Source: CAYTPI01 sp964439625
GTDB lineage: Bacteria > Chloroflexota > Anaerolineae > Aggregatilineales > UBA3940
Assembly (NCBI GenBank): GCA_964439625.1
Contig: CAYTPI010000023.1
Coordinates: 1 to 59,969 of the forward strand
Direction: 5' to 3'
Length of the DNA: 59,969 nt
Made by a program: the position numbers and the translations under genes. Below the pieces are notes generated by a model. The model ran no database searches, was not told where the DNA came from, and was given only the letters and a program-made list of their open reading frames with translations. This document shows positions 35,628 through 44,126 of the stretch, piece after piece (position 1 is the first letter of the stretch; the number at the start of each line of letters is the position of its first letter).

Positions 35628-36644
35628 GTGGCTGTTGATTTGGAGACGGTGGTTCAGCATGTCATTGTGATGGCAACCCCTCCGTACGCTGACCCAACTG
35701 GGTTCAACCAGTATGGGCGAGCGCTGACGGTGGTTGCCCAAGATGCATCACTGGCGCAGCGTAATCAGGCGCTTGAACGATTGAGTGAAACAATCAAGAC
35801 GACAGATATTTATTATGCTGGGTTGTTAAGCATCTGCTGTGGTGCCTTAGTCGAGCACGGAGCCGAACCCGCCCTCGCCATTGAGCCGATTTTAGAGCAA
35901 CTTGACCTCGCAATTGACTTATCACAAGCCTTTCTTGAGGCGTGCCGCAAACGTGCTGCTGATCCTGATGTGCCAGCCCAGCAGTTGGTTGCCGAACAGG
36001 CCGCAGTGGTTCGCAAAGGGATGCCGCACAGCGTCAATGCCTGGGCCGCCTTGAACTATCTATCTTTGGCGTCAATTTCATCACTTTCTGTTGATGCTGA
36101 TTTGCGCGCAAGAGTGCAGCAAGATGCAACGTTGTCCGCAAAAGTCCATAAGTTTGCCAAGATCTACCAGCAGAATCTGTTGTTTCTGTCAAAACTGCTC
36201 CATGTGCTGGATGAAGAAATTGTGGTACTGCACCCACAGTTGGCACGGGGCTTTCGCGTTCATATCAAGGGTGTGGGCGATAATGCCCAATTACAGACTC
36301 TCTTGGTAACCTTCTTCCTGAATGAAGGGTTGCTGCCACCGCCAGATAATTTTGGCGTGGAGGCCCGCACCCTCTTTGGCATGTGGCCTTGGCGCAACTT
36401 ATCAGAGGATAGAACGCTGCTAGCCGACTTGCAGACAATGATGGCGCTCGATGGTATTCCCGCTGATATCGAACCTTTTGCTGGGCAGCGTGTCGTTTTG
36501 TTGGGAGCAGCTCAGCTCGAATGGGACTGGCCCGCTAAGCGGATGTTTTATTTATTAGAACCATCAATTGAGTTGGTGGACGTACTCGATAAAGCCGCCG
36601 TTAGCGGTTGGCTGACGCGCCTTCAAACTGCATCAGACGGTTAG
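35628..36644 (+). CDS. Hypothetical protein coupled to ABC exporter
   Basis: The product has 338 residues with a GTG start 2 nt after the ABC stop, so it is very likely cotranslated. It is mostly helical and soluble, without signal peptide or membrane segment. Two Cys occur together in LLSICCGALVEHGAEP near residue 65, and the C-terminal half has FGMWPWRNLSEDRTLL. I recognise no family. The tight link suggests an accessory role to the exporter. It is convergent with folK, whose 3' end overlaps its last 12 bases. Confidence 0.75.
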   Translation: MAVDLETVVQHVIVMATPPYADPTGFNQYGRALTVVAQDASLAQRNQALERLSETIKTTDIYYAGLLSICCGALVEHGAEPALAIEPILEQLDLAIDLSQAFLEACRKRAADPDVPAQQLVAEQAAVVRKGMPHSVNAWAALNYLSLASISSLSVDADLRARVQQDATLSAKVHKFAKIYQQNLLFLSKLLHVLDEEIVVLHPQLARGFRVHIKGVGDNAQLQTLLVTFFLNEGLLPPPDNFGVEARTLFGMWPWRNLSEDRTLLADLQTMMALDGIPADIEPFAGQRVVLLGAAQLEWDWPAKRMFYLLEPSIELVDVLDKAAVSGWLTRLQTASDG

Positions 36645-37133
36645 ATCATCTCGCTTGACGACCCCACTTTGATCCATCACTGCCGCAATTTGTGCGAGGG
36701 TTTGCCCCGTTTTAGGATGAACATAGTTTGGGCTGATTTCCGCTAATGGGACGGCTGTGTGTGCGAAATCGGTTACATCAGGGTGAGGAATATAACGCGG
36801 CTTATCCGTATAGGTAATTATCTCATCGTTCCACAACGCTATATCCAGATCAATTGTGTGTGAAGCGTAGCGGCTGTTGTATTGTCGGTCTCGCCCAAGC
36901 GCTTCCTCAATGGACTTTAAAATCTGCAAACGCAGTTCCTCTGGCGTTAAGTCTGTTTCCAACAGCACTGCCATATTCAAAAAATTGGCCTGATGGCGGC
37001 GGCCTTGTGGCGCAGTCTCATAGATTGACGAGGTCGCCAAAAGCTGGGTGTGCTCACGGAGTAACGTAATGCTTTGGCGTAGATAAGCGATTGGGTCGAT
37101 GTTCGACCCAATCGCAATATAGACTTGATTCAT
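36633..37133 (-). CDS. folK: 2-amino-4-hydroxy-6-hydroxymethyldihydropteridine pyrophosphokinase
   Basis: The product has 166 residues, the usual length for HPPK, which transfers pyrophosphate from ATP to the pterin alcohol in folate synthesis. It shows the N-terminal YIAIGSNIDP, the pterin-binding ETAPQG and FLNMAV, and the metal-binding signature SHTIDLDIALW (Asp-x-Asp), followed by IPHPDVTDFAHTAVPL. The gene lies just downstream of folE on the same strand, 14 nt apart. folP, folB and folC are not in the window. Confidence 0.93.
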   Translation of the reverse strand: MNQVYIAIGSNIDPIAYLRQSITLLREHTQLLATSSIYETAPQGRRHQANFLNMAVLLETDLTPEELRLQILKSIEEALGRDRQYNSRYASHTIDLDIALWNDEIITYTDKPRYIPHPDVTDFAHTAVPLAEISPNYVHPKTGQTLAQIAAVMDQSGVVKRDDLTV

Positions 37134-37147
37134 GGTTGGCGTGCTTC

Positions 37148-37789
37148 TTAGAAGTTGCGCTGGATCTGCTGGATGACGCGATCACGCAGGATGGGGTTAT
37201 GCTTGAAAACACCACTACTGGATGCAGTCGTCGTAATCGAATTTTGGTTACGGACGCCGCGCATTGCAACGCACATGTGTGTTGCATCAGTCACAACAAG
37301 CACACCGGCTGGTTCGAGGTACTCGTCCATTGCCGCTCGAATTTGACCGGTCAGCTTTTCTTGGAGTTGTAATCGTCGAGCGTAAATTTCTACCAAACGC
37401 GGAATCTTACTTAACCCGATTATCTTTTCTTTAGGGACGTATGCAACATGTGCTTTGCCGAAGAACGGGAGCATATGATGCTCACACATGCTGTAAAACT
37501 CAATATCCTTGACTAAAACATAGTCCGAATAGTGCTCGGTGTTCTCAAATAACTTAAATACTTCAGCGGGGTCTTGGTGATAGCCTGCCAAAATTTCAGC
37601 GTACATCCGCTCAACGCGAGCGGGTGTTTCTAATAGACCTTCACGCTCTGGGTCTTCGTTGACGAGGTCTAGAATGTTACGAATGTGGTCAGCGACAGTG
37701 CTCTGATGGATGCTGTCATCTGTGTGGAACCCATAGAGTGTTCCGTTATCATTCGTGTGTTCAAGTTCATGGCCGTTGGTGTATTCCAC
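37148..37789 (-). CDS. folE: GTP cyclohydrolase I
   Basis: The product has 213 residues. It catalyses GTP to 7,8-dihydroneopterin triphosphate, the entry to folate and related pterins. The core has the zinc ligands in EFYSMCEHHMLPFFGKAHV and THMCVAMRGV, plus GLSKIPRLVEIYARRLQ. The ~30-residue N-terminal extension is polar. The GTG start at 37789 is backed by AAAGGAGA six bases upstream. It is followed by folK after 14 nt. Two perfect hairpins precede it in the 240-nt leader. Confidence 0.95.
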   Translation of the reverse strand: MEYTNGHELEHTNDNGTLYGFHTDDSIHQSTVADHIRNILDLVNEDPEREGLLETPARVERMYAEILAGYHQDPAEVFKLFENTEHYSDYVLVKDIEFYSMCEHHMLPFFGKAHVAYVPKEKIIGLSKIPRLVEIYARRLQLQEKLTGQIRAAMDEYLEPAGVLVVTDATHMCVAMRGVRNQNSITTTASSSGVFKHNPILRDRVIQQIQRNF

Positions 37790-37812
37790 AGGATTCTCCT
37801 TTCAACGGCAGT

Positions 37813-37891
37813 GCTCACAAAGCAAGAGATTGTGAGCCAAAGAAACTGATTTGTTTAAGTGGTGACAGCGGGTGCAAGCATACCCGCTGTC
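37813..37891 (-). promoter_or_regulatory. Two perfect hairpins in the folE leader
   Basis: GCTCACAA (37813-37820) pairs with TTGTGAGC (37830-37837), and GACAGCGGGT (37864-37873) pairs with ACCCGCTGTC (37882-37891). Neither is followed by a clear U-tract on the minus strand. They may be the end of the upstream dehydratase transcript or a leader structure controlling folE. I could not match them to a known riboswitch. Confidence 0.35.
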
Positions 37892-38028
37892 ATAATTGTC
37901 AACATGAAATGTCAGACACATCACTCAAACTGTAAAATATATACTCAGTAGTTAGTAGCCTTTAGTATGTCGTTTGTTACGTTGATAATCACCTCTGCTT
38001 GAGTTTCTTATCCAGATTTAACGGAATA

Positions 38029-38328
38029 TTACTCTTGGGGGTAGGGCAGCGTGTTAACTGCCACTGCGGCTGCGAAGTCATTTGCAGTCAGGACGTTGCC
38101 TTCATCGTGGGTCACGAAGCTCACGGTCACTTTCTTATAACCGATCATTAAATCTGGATGATGGTTGATACCTTCTGCAACAGTGCCAACGGCACTGGCA
38201 AAGGCAAGCCCTGCCATGTAACTAGGCATCGTGAAGGTGCGCGTCAGCATGCCCTCGTCGTTGACTTCCCAACCACTGAGTTCAGCTAGTTTTTCGGTAA
38301 TTTGCTCTTTATTTAGAATGTCAGGCAT
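38029..38328 (-). CDS. Pterin-4a-carbinolamine dehydratase
   Basis: The product has 99 residues, full length for the PCD/DCoH family. The active-site signature is INHHPDLMIGYKKVTVSF with the paired His and the HPD, then THDEGNVLTANDFAAAV at the end. Family members dehydrate 4a-hydroxytetrahydropterin to recycle pterin cofactors; some bacterial ones act in molybdopterin or other pathways. The ATG at 38328 follows AAAGGAG directly. It is on the same strand as folE and folK, which supports a pterin role, though no aromatic amino-acid hydroxylase is in the window. Confidence 0.9.
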   Translation of the reverse strand: MPDILNKEQITEKLAELSGWEVNDEGMLTRTFTMPSYMAGLAFASAVGTVAEGINHHPDLMIGYKKVTVSFVTHDEGNVLTANDFAAAVAVNTLPYPQE

Positions 38329-38380
38329 AAACAAATCTCCTTTGTATTTATGTTGGTGTATTTATGTTGGCGTATGTGTG

Positions 38381-39085
38381 CTAGCTACCATACACGGGCA
38401 CAATGGCACCGTTTATATCGTCAGCAGCATCAGAGGAAAGGAATGTAATCACGTTGGCAAGGGCTTCAGGTGTGACCCATTTACTGGTATCTGCGTTCGG
38501 CATTGCCTCGCGGTTAGCTGGTGTGTCTAACGTGGCGGGGGCGACGGCATTAGCTGTTACACCACGGCCGGAAATCTCTGCTGCCATATTCTTGATCATG
38601 GCATTGAGTGCTGCTTTCGAGACGGAGTAAGCTGTGACGCCACCTGTGAAAGATTCTCCTGGCTTTGCACTAATGAAGATTAGCTTCCCACGACCTTGGT
38701 CTATCATGCTGGGTAATACAGCATTGGCAGCATAAAAAGCAGCATTCAAATTAAGGGCAATCATAAAATCCCAGCTCTTAGGTTCCGTTGACTCCACTGT
38801 CCCTGCACGGAAGCCACCAGTCACATTCACCAGAACGTCAATGCTGCCAAATCTTTCGTTCGCTTTGTTCACGAGGTCTTTAACATCGTTCGGGCTGGTT
38901 TGGTCACCAGCAACCAATAAGCTGCGTTCATTATCTAGGTTGAGTTCAGTTTTCACTGCTTGCAGGCCATCCATACTCTGGCCTGCTAACACGACGTTAT
39001 CTCCAAAAGCATAATACGCTTTGACAATGGCTGGCCCCAGTCCGCCAGATGCCCCTGCAATAATCACTGCTCTGCCGTTTTCCAT
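38381..39085 (-). CDS. Short-chain dehydrogenase/reductase
   Basis: The product has 234 residues. The Rossmann nucleotide motif is IIAGASGGLGPAIV, with a structural NVTGG, catalytic Ser near FISAKPG and catalytic Tyr-x3-Lys in AYSVSKAAL. VAPATLDTPANRE closes the substrate loop. The start at 39085 follows GAGAGGAAAG. It precedes the dehydratase gene on the same strand by 52 nt. In this setting it could reduce a dihydropterin, as some SDR pteridine reductases do, but it lacks any specific pteridine signature I can name, so other substrates are equally possible. Confidence 0.88.
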   Translation of the reverse strand: MENGRAVIIAGASGGLGPAIVKAYYAFGDNVVLAGQSMDGLQAVKTELNLDNERSLLVAGDQTSPNDVKDLVNKANERFGSIDVLVNVTGGFRAGTVESTEPKSWDFMIALNLNAAFYAANAVLPSMIDQGRGKLIFISAKPGESFTGGVTAYSVSKAALNAMIKNMAAEISGRGVTANAVAPATLDTPANREAMPNADTSKWVTPEALANVITFLSSDAADDINGAIVPVYGS

Positions 39086-39239
39086 AGTAGCTTTCCTCTC
39101 TATCGTATTTAGAGTATAAGAAAAGCCCCAAGCGACTTCCATGTTTCGAGCAATCTGGTTGCCAAATGAGGACAACTGGCTTATCCTATTCAGGATAGTT
39201 GGTAGTAAGCCAACCAAAAAACGTTAAAAAACATATATC

Positions 39240-39440
39240 GGTGAAGCTGCACAAATTTGTGCAGGCGTGTCGAGCACAAGAGGCTCTTCGCGCGCGGGGG
39301 AAGTTCGGTGAGAATCCGACGCTGTCCCGCAATGGTATGGCGCATGGAATTCCATGCGGTTAAGTCCAAATGCCCGTCTTTACCCGTGCGGAACTCAGTT
39401 CCGCACATCTGGTACCTTCGTGGAGAAAGATTAACCAGAT
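39240..39440 (+). promoter_or_regulatory. Cobalamin riboswitch (B12 element)
   Basis: The leader carries the B12-box core: GGTGAGAATCCGACGCTGTC, then CCCGCAATGGTATGG, and later GGTTAAGTCCAAATGCCCGTC. These match the conserved GGTGxxAATCC, CCCGC and AGTCxxxxxGCC segments of the family. Upstream, CTGCACAAATTTGTGCAG forms a strong stem. Hairpins GCATGGAATTCCATGC and GTGCGGAACT/AGTTCCGCAC follow as peripheral stems. Binding of adenosyl- or methylcobalamin should promote the terminator at 39478-39505 and repress the downstream transporter genes. Confidence 0.88.
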
Positions 39441-39477
39441 GACACACCCGTTTACGTGGGTGCACTTCTGCTTACAT

Positions 39478-39505
39478 CCTGCCCGTTGGCGGGTTTTTTG
39501 TTTTA
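39478..39505 (+). terminator. Intrinsic terminator of the cobalamin riboswitch
   Basis: CCTGCCCGTTGGCGGG is followed by TTTTTTGTTTT. The CCCG/CGGG stem with a short loop and long U-tract lies between the aptamer and the lipoprotein gene. A second hairpin, CACCCGTTTACGTGGGTG (39445-39462), just before it could be the alternative partner. Confidence 0.75.
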
Positions 39506-39589
39506 GCTGTAAGGGCATCGACTGCTGGTGTTCGTCCTTCTTGACCCCCAAGGAACCGCACAATCAGTTGATAGGAGGACTGAATACCG

Positions 39590-40807
39590 ATGAAGACATT
39601 GATAACAATCATTGGCGCGCTGCTGCTTGCAGCCTGCCAGCCTGCCCCGGCTCTAGAAGCCCCGCCTGAACTCGCTGAAGAAAGTTTGGAGCAAAACACA
39701 CAGCCAACGGCTATTGAGGCCAGTACATGCATCACCGACTTTGACTCAGAAACAGATTACTTCCCTGAAAAATCGACAACAGAATACGCAGCTGGCTTCC
39801 AGATTGAGTATTTCAATTACTACAAGGTAATCACTGTATTGACGCCGTATCCTGGGGCAACGGATACGCTGCAATACGTGCTGGTGCAGTGCGGGGCTCC
39901 GACTCCTGAGGACATCGCCGCGGAGGTGGTTGTGGAGGTGCCAGCTTCAACATTAGTAGCGACATCAACCACGTACATCGCCCACCTCGATACCTTAGGT
40001 CTGTTGGATCAACTGGCTGGGTTGGACAGTTTCCAGTACGTCAACAATCCTGCCGTGCGCGAGCGGATCGATAACGGAGACCTGGTCGAAGTAAGTACGG
40101 GGAGCGAGGTGAACGTCGAAGCAGTCATTGACCTTGACCCCAGCCTGTATATGACTTACACAATCGCTGAACCCATTGAAGATGCTTTTCCGGTTTTGGT
40201 AGAAGCGGGCTTACCTTTGGTGGTCAACTCATCGTGGACGGAGCCAACCCCGCTAGGGCGTTCCGAATGGATCAAATTTATGGGAGCTTTCTACAACGTT
40301 GAGGCGCAGGCCAACGCTGCCTTCGACGAGATAGAGAGTCAGTATCTGGAGGCGTCAGAGGTGGCACAAGCAGCAGAACGTGCCCCAACTGTGTTCCTCA
40401 ACGATCCATTTGAAGGCGTGTGGTATATGTCTAGTGGCACCAGTTATCAAGCCCAACTACTGGCAGATGCTGGCGCTAATTATTTATGGGCGGACACAGA
40501 TAATGCAGGCAGTTTGCAGCTTGATGTTGAGACGGTCTTTGACGTAGCCCAAGAGGCTGACTATTGGGTCAATGTGGGTGCCCAGTCATTGGAAGAACTC
40601 GGCGCTATTGACGAGCGCTTCACGCAGTTTGCCGCTTACCAGAACGGCGATGTCTGGACAAACACCAAGCGTCAGACAGAATTTGGCAACGAGTACTTCG
40701 AGACAGGGGTTGCCAACCCACACCTCATCTTGATGGACCTTGTGAAAATCTTCCACTCTGAACTGATGGCAGATCATGAGTTTGTCTACTATCAGCAGGT
40801 GCAGTAG
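39590..40807 (+). CDS. Cobalamin/siderophore-type ABC substrate-binding lipoprotein (BtuF-like)
   Basis: The product has 405 residues. The signal MKTLITIIGALLLAAC has a lipobox LAAC, so it is tethered outside the membrane. The mature part has the two-lobed PF01497 fold: STTYIAHLDTLGLLDQLAGL in lobe 1 and YQAQLLADAGANYLWADTDN with VETVFDVAQEADYWVNVG in lobe 2. Its placement under a B12 riboswitch makes cobalamin or a corrinoid the best substrate guess. GGAGG at 39575-39579 precedes the ATG. The permease starts 5 nt after its stop. Confidence 0.88.
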   Translation: MKTLITIIGALLLAACQPAPALEAPPELAEESLEQNTQPTAIEASTCITDFDSETDYFPEKSTTEYAAGFQIEYFNYYKVITVLTPYPGATDTLQYVLVQCGAPTPEDIAAEVVVEVPASTLVATSTTYIAHLDTLGLLDQLAGLDSFQYVNNPAVRERIDNGDLVEVSTGSEVNVEAVIDLDPSLYMTYTIAEPIEDAFPVLVEAGLPLVVNSSWTEPTPLGRSEWIKFMGAFYNVEAQANAAFDEIESQYLEASEVAQAAERAPTVFLNDPFEGVWYMSSGTSYQAQLLADAGANYLWADTDNAGSLQLDVETVFDVAQEADYWVNVGAQSLEELGAIDERFTQFAAYQNGDVWTNTKRQTEFGNEYFETGVANPHLILMDLVKIFHSELMADHEFVYYQQVQ

Positions 40808-40812
40808 CCATC

Positions 40813-41913
40813 GTGGCTGATCAAACACTCTCTCCTGATAAGGCCATGGCTACGATAGCATGGCCTCGTCAGGGTTTGCGAACGGTGATCATTATAGGCA
40901 TGGTGGCAGCCTTGACCACTGCCTTCTTGCTCGATTTGATGACTGGTTCTGTCGCGATACCTATCGATCAGATCATTGTTATTCTTGCCGGGGGCGACCC
41001 ACTGCGCGCTACCTGGACGGATATCATCTGGTTGTTTCGGCTCCCTAAAGCGATTACAGCGGCCTTTGCCGGTGCGGCGCTTGGCATGGCAGGGTTGCAA
41101 ATGCAGACTCTGTTCCGCAACCCACTTGCTGATCCGTTTGTCTTGGGGATATCGTCTGGGGCCAGCTTGGGTGTGGCGCTGGTGGTGTTAGGCAGTGCCA
41201 GCCTGATGAGTACCGCCGCCTACCTCAGTGGGTTAGGTTTGTTAGGTAACATCAGTGTATTAGTTGCTGCCAGTTTAGGGGCAGCCGTCGTTATGGTGAT
41301 TATTATGCTTGCAGCCCAACGTGTCCCGACAATGACGCTGTTGATCTTAGGTGTGATGGTTGGCTATGTAGTCAGCGCATTTGTAAGCCTGTTGCTGTAC
41401 TTCAGCATACCAGAACAAATTCAAGTCTACATTGCATGGACGTTTGGCTCGTTCGGCAGCACCTCATGGGATGAATTAGCAATTTTACTGCCGGTGCTCT
41501 CGCTCACACTGATTGCTTCCTATGCCATGGTCAAACCGCTTAATGCGCTACTACTCGGTGAGAACTACGCCCTGAGCATGGGCTTGCCGATCAAGCGTGT
41601 GCGTTTCTGGTTAATTACGATCTCGTCAGTATTGGCGGGGGCCGTCACCGCATTTTGTGGCCCGATTGGTTTTCTAGGCATTGCCGTGCCGCATTTGTGC
41701 CGGGCTCTACTGGGAACATCGGATCACAAATTGCTGGTACCCGCGACGATCTGTGTGGGGGCAACGCTGGCATTAGTGCTTGACCTGATCGCACAAATGC
41801 CGGGGCTTGACCTGATTCTGCCATTGAATGCTGTTGCTGCTTTAGTGGGGGCACCCATCGTTATCTGGGTGATATTGCAGCGCCGCAAGACACAGCGGGC
41901 ATTGTCCATCTAA
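40813..41913 (+). CDS. FecCD/BtuC-type ABC permease
   Basis: The product has 366 residues with a GTG start. It has about ten membrane helices and the family landmarks RLPKAITAAFAGAALGMAG, then QTLFRNPLADPFVLGISSGA and FCGPIGFLGIAVPHLCR. The short segment EHAL-like coupling loop is represented by PLNALLLGENYALSMGL. It forms a two-gene unit with the BtuF-like lipoprotein. The third component, the BtuD/FecE ATPase, does not follow; the next gene is on the opposite strand. The ATPase must be encoded elsewhere or shared. Confidence 0.93.
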   Translation: MADQTLSPDKAMATIAWPRQGLRTVIIIGMVAALTTAFLLDLMTGSVAIPIDQIIVILAGGDPLRATWTDIIWLFRLPKAITAAFAGAALGMAGLQMQTLFRNPLADPFVLGISSGASLGVALVVLGSASLMSTAAYLSGLGLLGNISVLVAASLGAAVVMVIIMLAAQRVPTMTLLILGVMVGYVVSAFVSLLLYFSIPEQIQVYIAWTFGSFGSTSWDELAILLPVLSLTLIASYAMVKPLNALLLGENYALSMGLPIKRVRFWLITISSVLAGAVTAFCGPIGFLGIAVPHLCRALLGTSDHKLLVPATICVGATLALVLDLIAQMPGLDLILPLNAVAALVGAPIVIWVILQRRKTQRALSI

Positions 41914-41917
41914 ACGC

Positions 41918-41970
41918 AGGTGTGGCCCATTGCAGGGTGTGGCCCAGTTCAGGGTGTGGCCCATTGCAGC
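41918..41970. repeat. Three tandem 17-bp repeats at a convergent gene junction
   Basis: AGGTGTGGCCCATTGC, AGGGTGTGGCCCAGTTC and AGGGTGTGGCCCATTGC lie head to tail between the permease stop and the end of the minus-strand lipoprotein gene. The last unit contains that gene's final codons and stop (complement at 41949-41951). Confidence 0.8.
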
Positions 41971-44072
41971 GCGTGAGCATCTGCAATGCCATCAATGATG
42001 ACCGAGGCACCGGAGCGGACATCATTGATCAGAATGCGACCTGTGACGATATCGCCATCGCGCCTCTCTGTATCCACAAGGCCGGCCAGCGTCTGCCCAT
42101 CAGGTGAAAGACGGGGCGACTCCAAGACGATTGCTTCGCTTTCCGTTAGGGTTCCAGCGCCAGTCTCGTCTGTGGAAAGGACGACGACGCTATTTGGCCC
42201 CTCAATGAATTGGTCACCACTGCGTAGAAACAAAATACGCCCATCATCTGTTAACTGCGCCTGCTCGGCGGGTTCAGCAGCGATAGACGCCGTGTTCGGT
42301 TCAAACACAGGTGGTGCGTCATCGTCAGTTTCCGCCATTGACTCAATTACTCGAATACCAGGGTTGTCGTAGAGAGCGCCGCGACTTGTTGCCAGAATAC
42401 GATTATCTTCCAACCATTGACCACGATGACCAAACAAGTCTAATTGAATGGGGACGGCATTTAAGCGGTTGGTGATTGGCACCACCGCTAGGCTGCTGCC
42501 TTCAAAGAAGGCGACGTCAGCTAGTAACAAATTGCCCTCAGGTGACCAACGCGGTCTGCTGTAGACTTCGACCAATCTTTCCTGCCCAAACCCTTCCGGC
42601 TGACGTGACCCAATAATGCGGCGCGGCGTCGGTTCTGCCTCTGTGAGATCGACAATCCATAAGCCGTCATCGGTGTAGGCTAATTGTCTACCGGATGGAT
42701 CAAATGCTGGCTGCCCATCTAGTCGTTCGGTATCGCTCTCAAATTCAATGATGGCAGTGTCCGGCGAGATATTCAGCACCACCCGGTAGATCGTCCGCCC
42801 GCTGGTATAGGCGATCTGGGTGCCATCCTGTGAAATAGCGAAATCGGTGATGTCTTCTTCCGCATTGGTCAGCGCCTCCGGCGGTTCGCCGTCGGCAGGT
42901 AAACGCCAGACCTGTACCACATCACTCTGCGGTGATAGAAAATAAAGATCAGTAGGCAATGCGATACCGCGAACAGTCTCCGGTAGTAGGCTGCCCCAGC
43001 GTAGCTCGGTCAGAAAGCTGCGTGCTTCAAAACGAGCCTGTGAACCAGTTTCGGGGTCAAGCAGGGTGATCGTCTGCTGTTGGTAACTGACCATTCGCAT
43101 GCCCGCTGGGTTCCAGATTTTGTCTGATGTTAGCACGCCGACGGCGCTTTGTGGGCTAAAACTGAGGTCGGCAGGGTTGGCGGTATGAAGAAAGCCTTGA
43201 GTATCGATGTTATCTTCATGCACGAAGAAGACCAGTGTTCCATCCCGTCTTTGCTGGACGCGTGAGATGAACCGCCCTTGCGGCACAATAAAACGACGCG
43301 CTTCAAGGTCAGTTGGTTGTAACAGGGCCAGCCCACCTTGCTCTGGTGCGAAGGCTAATCTGCCATCGCGCAGCCATAGAGCATCTTGAACAGGGCCGAG
43401 TTCTGCAAATAAGCTTAGGATAGGCTCTCCTTGGTAGAGAGCGGCGGTGCCATCAGCGCGTTGAACGTACAGCCAAGCGCCATTCTTTTCCCAGCGTAGA
43501 TCGGTAATCGCAGCCTCGTCTGGGCGGAAGATGATCGGAGTACCATCAATGCCTGCACCGGGATAATAGGCTTGAAAGCCATCTTGCGTGATGTAAGCTA
43601 AGCGGCGACCATCAGGTGACCAAGCCACAGACTGCTGTCCAAAGCGCAGAGCATCCGGGCGCAGGCCTTGGTCGGAGATAAAGACGCTGCGGCTGCCGTC
43701 GGCACTGCTGATGCTAATTTGCCCGGCAGTATCAACCGTCGCGAGCCAATCGTTACCGGGGGCAATCGCAAAGTCAGCGATGCTAACGCTGCTCGGTGTC
43801 ACCCCTTCAGCCGTCGTTTCGTCGCCCGCCGCCGGTTGGCGCCACACACGCCCATCCCGCAGATAGTACATATCTGCCGCTAGTGGAAAGGCCGCCATCT
43901 CTGGTGGCGTAGTCGGCTCAACGGTGGCAGTTGGGGTAGCTGGCCTCTCAGTGACTGTTGGTTCCGGGGTTGCGGTTGCCTCTTCCGCTAAAAACCAAAG
44001 CGCATTACAGCCCGTTAACAGAGCCATCATTGATGTGATTAAGACAGGTAGAAGATTCCAGCGCGGCATCAT
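41949..44072 (-). CDS. Lipoprotein with PD40/TolB-like beta-propeller repeats
   Basis: The product has 707 residues. The lipoprotein signal (LLPVLITSMMALLTGC) is followed by a linker rich in Ala, Thr and Pro (ATPEPTVTERPATPTATVEP). The rest has repeated blades with the PD40 pattern: SVAWSPDGRRLAYIT, DFAISQDGTQIAYTSG, AFDPSGRQLAYTDDG and PRWSPEGNLLLADVAF. Such surface propellers usually bind proteins or sugars; enzymatic activity is not evident. The gene is 54 nt downstream of the membrane protein gene on the same strand and convergent with the BtuC-like permease. Confidence 0.85.
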   Translation of the reverse strand: MMPRWNLLPVLITSMMALLTGCNALWFLAEEATATPEPTVTERPATPTATVEPTTPPEMAAFPLAADMYYLRDGRVWRQPAAGDETTAEGVTPSSVSIADFAIAPGNDWLATVDTAGQISISSADGSRSVFISDQGLRPDALRFGQQSVAWSPDGRRLAYITQDGFQAYYPGAGIDGTPIIFRPDEAAITDLRWEKNGAWLYVQRADGTAALYQGEPILSLFAELGPVQDALWLRDGRLAFAPEQGGLALLQPTDLEARRFIVPQGRFISRVQQRRDGTLVFFVHEDNIDTQGFLHTANPADLSFSPQSAVGVLTSDKIWNPAGMRMVSYQQQTITLLDPETGSQARFEARSFLTELRWGSLLPETVRGIALPTDLYFLSPQSDVVQVWRLPADGEPPEALTNAEEDITDFAISQDGTQIAYTSGRTIYRVVLNISPDTAIIEFESDTERLDGQPAFDPSGRQLAYTDDGLWIVDLTEAEPTPRRIIGSRQPEGFGQERLVEVYSRPRWSPEGNLLLADVAFFEGSSLAVVPITNRLNAVPIQLDLFGHRGQWLEDNRILATSRGALYDNPGIRVIESMAETDDDAPPVFEPNTASIAAEPAEQAQLTDDGRILFLRSGDQFIEGPNSVVVLSTDETGAGTLTESEAIVLESPRLSPDGQTLAGLVDTERRDGDIVTGRILINDVRSGASVIIDGIADAHALQWATP

Positions 44073-44126
44073 GGGCAGGGTACAGCTCGTTTGTTGACGT
44101 AGGGTGCAATCTGGCGTAAGTGTAGC

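Noticed and set aside
41986..42372. A 128-codon frame opposite the propeller lipoprotein
   Set aside because: Ser/Arg-rich shadow translation of the opposite strand, no domain.
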